A stretch of DNA of 15,147 bases. Origin: Kofleriaceae bacterium (lineage in GTDB: Bacteria; Myxococcota_A; Polyangia; Haliangiales; Haliangiaceae). Where the stretch lies: assembly GCA_016763395.1 (NCBI GenBank), contig JAESTW010000720.1:1-15147 (forward strand), written 5' to 3'. This document shows positions 14,649-15,147 of this stretch, piece by piece; position 1 is the first letter of the stretch; each line of letters opens with the position of its first letter. The position numbers and the translations under genes are program-made. The notes below the pieces were generated by a model. The model was not told the DNA's origin and did no database searches. It was given only the letters and a program-made list of their open reading frames with translations.

Positions 14649-15147
14649 GTGCTGCGTGTCGGCTTGCTCGTGCCCCTATCATTCTTGGTGGGGCTGTCCG
14701 CTTGCTCCACCAAGCTTGAGAATTTCACTTGTTCAGAGAGCTCCGATTGTTCGGATAACGGCCGTGCCGCCCAATGCGAAGACGACGGGTATTGCTCGTT
14801 TGTGGACGAGAGTTGCGAGACTGGATTTCGATACGGCCAAGCCAGCGGACAGGTCTCAGGGATGTGTACGAGAGATTTATTGCCCATCGACGCGGGGGCT
14901 GAGGATGCGAACATCGATGGTGGCCAAATCCACGACCCTACTGTGCTGGGCATGTCCGCGGGTCGCAAGCACACCTGTGTCCTATTAGACAACGGGGAAA
15001 CGAAGTGCTGGGGTGACAATCGGCTCGGACAACTTGACGGAATCCCCACCAACTCCGTCGGAGGAGGCTACAACACAAGAGAGTCTACGATAGACTTCCC
15101 AAGTGGAATGAGCTCCGGTGCCGGCTCCACCTGCGTATTCTCGGACA
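14649..15147 (+). CDS. RCC1-repeat lipoprotein, N-terminal part (runs off right edge)
   Basis: This frame is open from 14607 to the window end. The GTG at 14649 gives a signal peptide (VLRVGLLVPLSFLVGLSAC) with a perfect LSAC lipobox and C19 as the lipid anchor, so the protein should sit on an envelope membrane, probably the outer one. A Cys-rich segment follows (Cys at about 28, 34, 43, 49, 56), with YCSFVDESC typical of predicted myxobacterial-type surface proteins. After an Asp/Ala/Gly linker comes the first RCC1-type blade: SAGRKHTCVLLDNGETKC then WGDNRLGQL. More blades presumably lie beyond the edge. Function unknown; a beta-propeller binding role is usual for the fold. An overlapping frame (14581-14988) also has a hydrophobic start but no recognisable domain. 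Confidence 0.82.
   Translation, partial: MLRVGLLVPLSFLVGLSACSTKLENFTCSESSDCSDNGRAAQCEDDGYCSFVDESCETGFRYGQASGQVSGMCTRDLLPIDAGAEDANIDGGQIHDPTVLGMSAGRKHTCVLLDNGETKCWGDNRLGQLDGIPTNSVGGGYNTRESTIDFPSGMSSGAGSTCVFSD

Noticed and set aside
14581..14988. 135-residue plus-strand frame overlapping the right-edge lipoprotein
   Set aside because: It has a hydrophobic start but its remainder is unlike any protein I know, while the other frame shows a perfect lipobox, Cys-rich region and an RCC1 repeat.

Overview
The window looks like a chromosomal segment of a Gram-negative bacterium, probably of the Myxococcota/Bradymonadota (former Deltaproteobacteria) kind. That placement is an inference from the Cys-rich lipoprotein with an RCC1-type repeat and an Asp/Ala/Gly-rich linker at the right edge, and from the whole-locus style; no rRNA or marker gene is present to confirm it. 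The content is a cell-surface glycan/glycolipid biosynthesis locus. I saw no tRNA, rRNA, CRISPR array, insertion sequence or phage gene.

Layout: (1) 1-237, minus strand: start of a probable lipoprotein leaving the window on the left. (2) 238-483: divergent intergenic region. (3) 484-9091, plus strand, a close-packed seven-gene arm: inositol-3-phosphate synthase; a CDP-alcohol phosphatidyltransferase with an N-terminal nucleotidyltransferase-like domain; UDP-glucose dehydrogenase carrying a single-base frameshift; two tandemly duplicated family-4-like glycosyltransferases; an NAD-dependent epimerase/dehydratase (SDR); and an aldonolactone-oxidase-type FAD oxidoreductase. (4) 9110-14435, minus strand, a close-packed five-gene arm transcribed toward the first: family-4 glycosyltransferase, glucose-1-phosphate cytidylyltransferase (RfbF type), CDP-glucose 4,6-dehydratase (RfbG type), a second SDR, and a polysaccharide flippase (Wzx/MATE-like). 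The two arms meet tail to tail 18 bp apart. (5) 14436-14648: divergent regulatory region with dyad symmetry and a consensus -10 box. (6) 14649-15147, plus strand: start of an RCC1-repeat lipoprotein leaving the window on the right.

How the genes may work together: the left arm can make myo-inositol phosphate and transfer it (or a related alcohol phosphate) to a CDP-activated lipid, make UDP-glucuronate, and attach and modify sugars. The right arm makes a CDP-6-deoxyhexose from glucose-1-phosphate, transfers a sugar, and exports a lipid-linked glycan. A joint inositol-lipid-anchored or inositol-phosphate-containing surface glycan is an attractive hypothesis but is not shown by the sequence.

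The clearest sequence-level oddities are the GT duplication whose junction still holds the first codons of the downstream SDR gene, the ugd frameshift, loss of the EX7E motif in both duplicated GTs, and loss of the covalent-FAD histidine position in the FAD enzyme.
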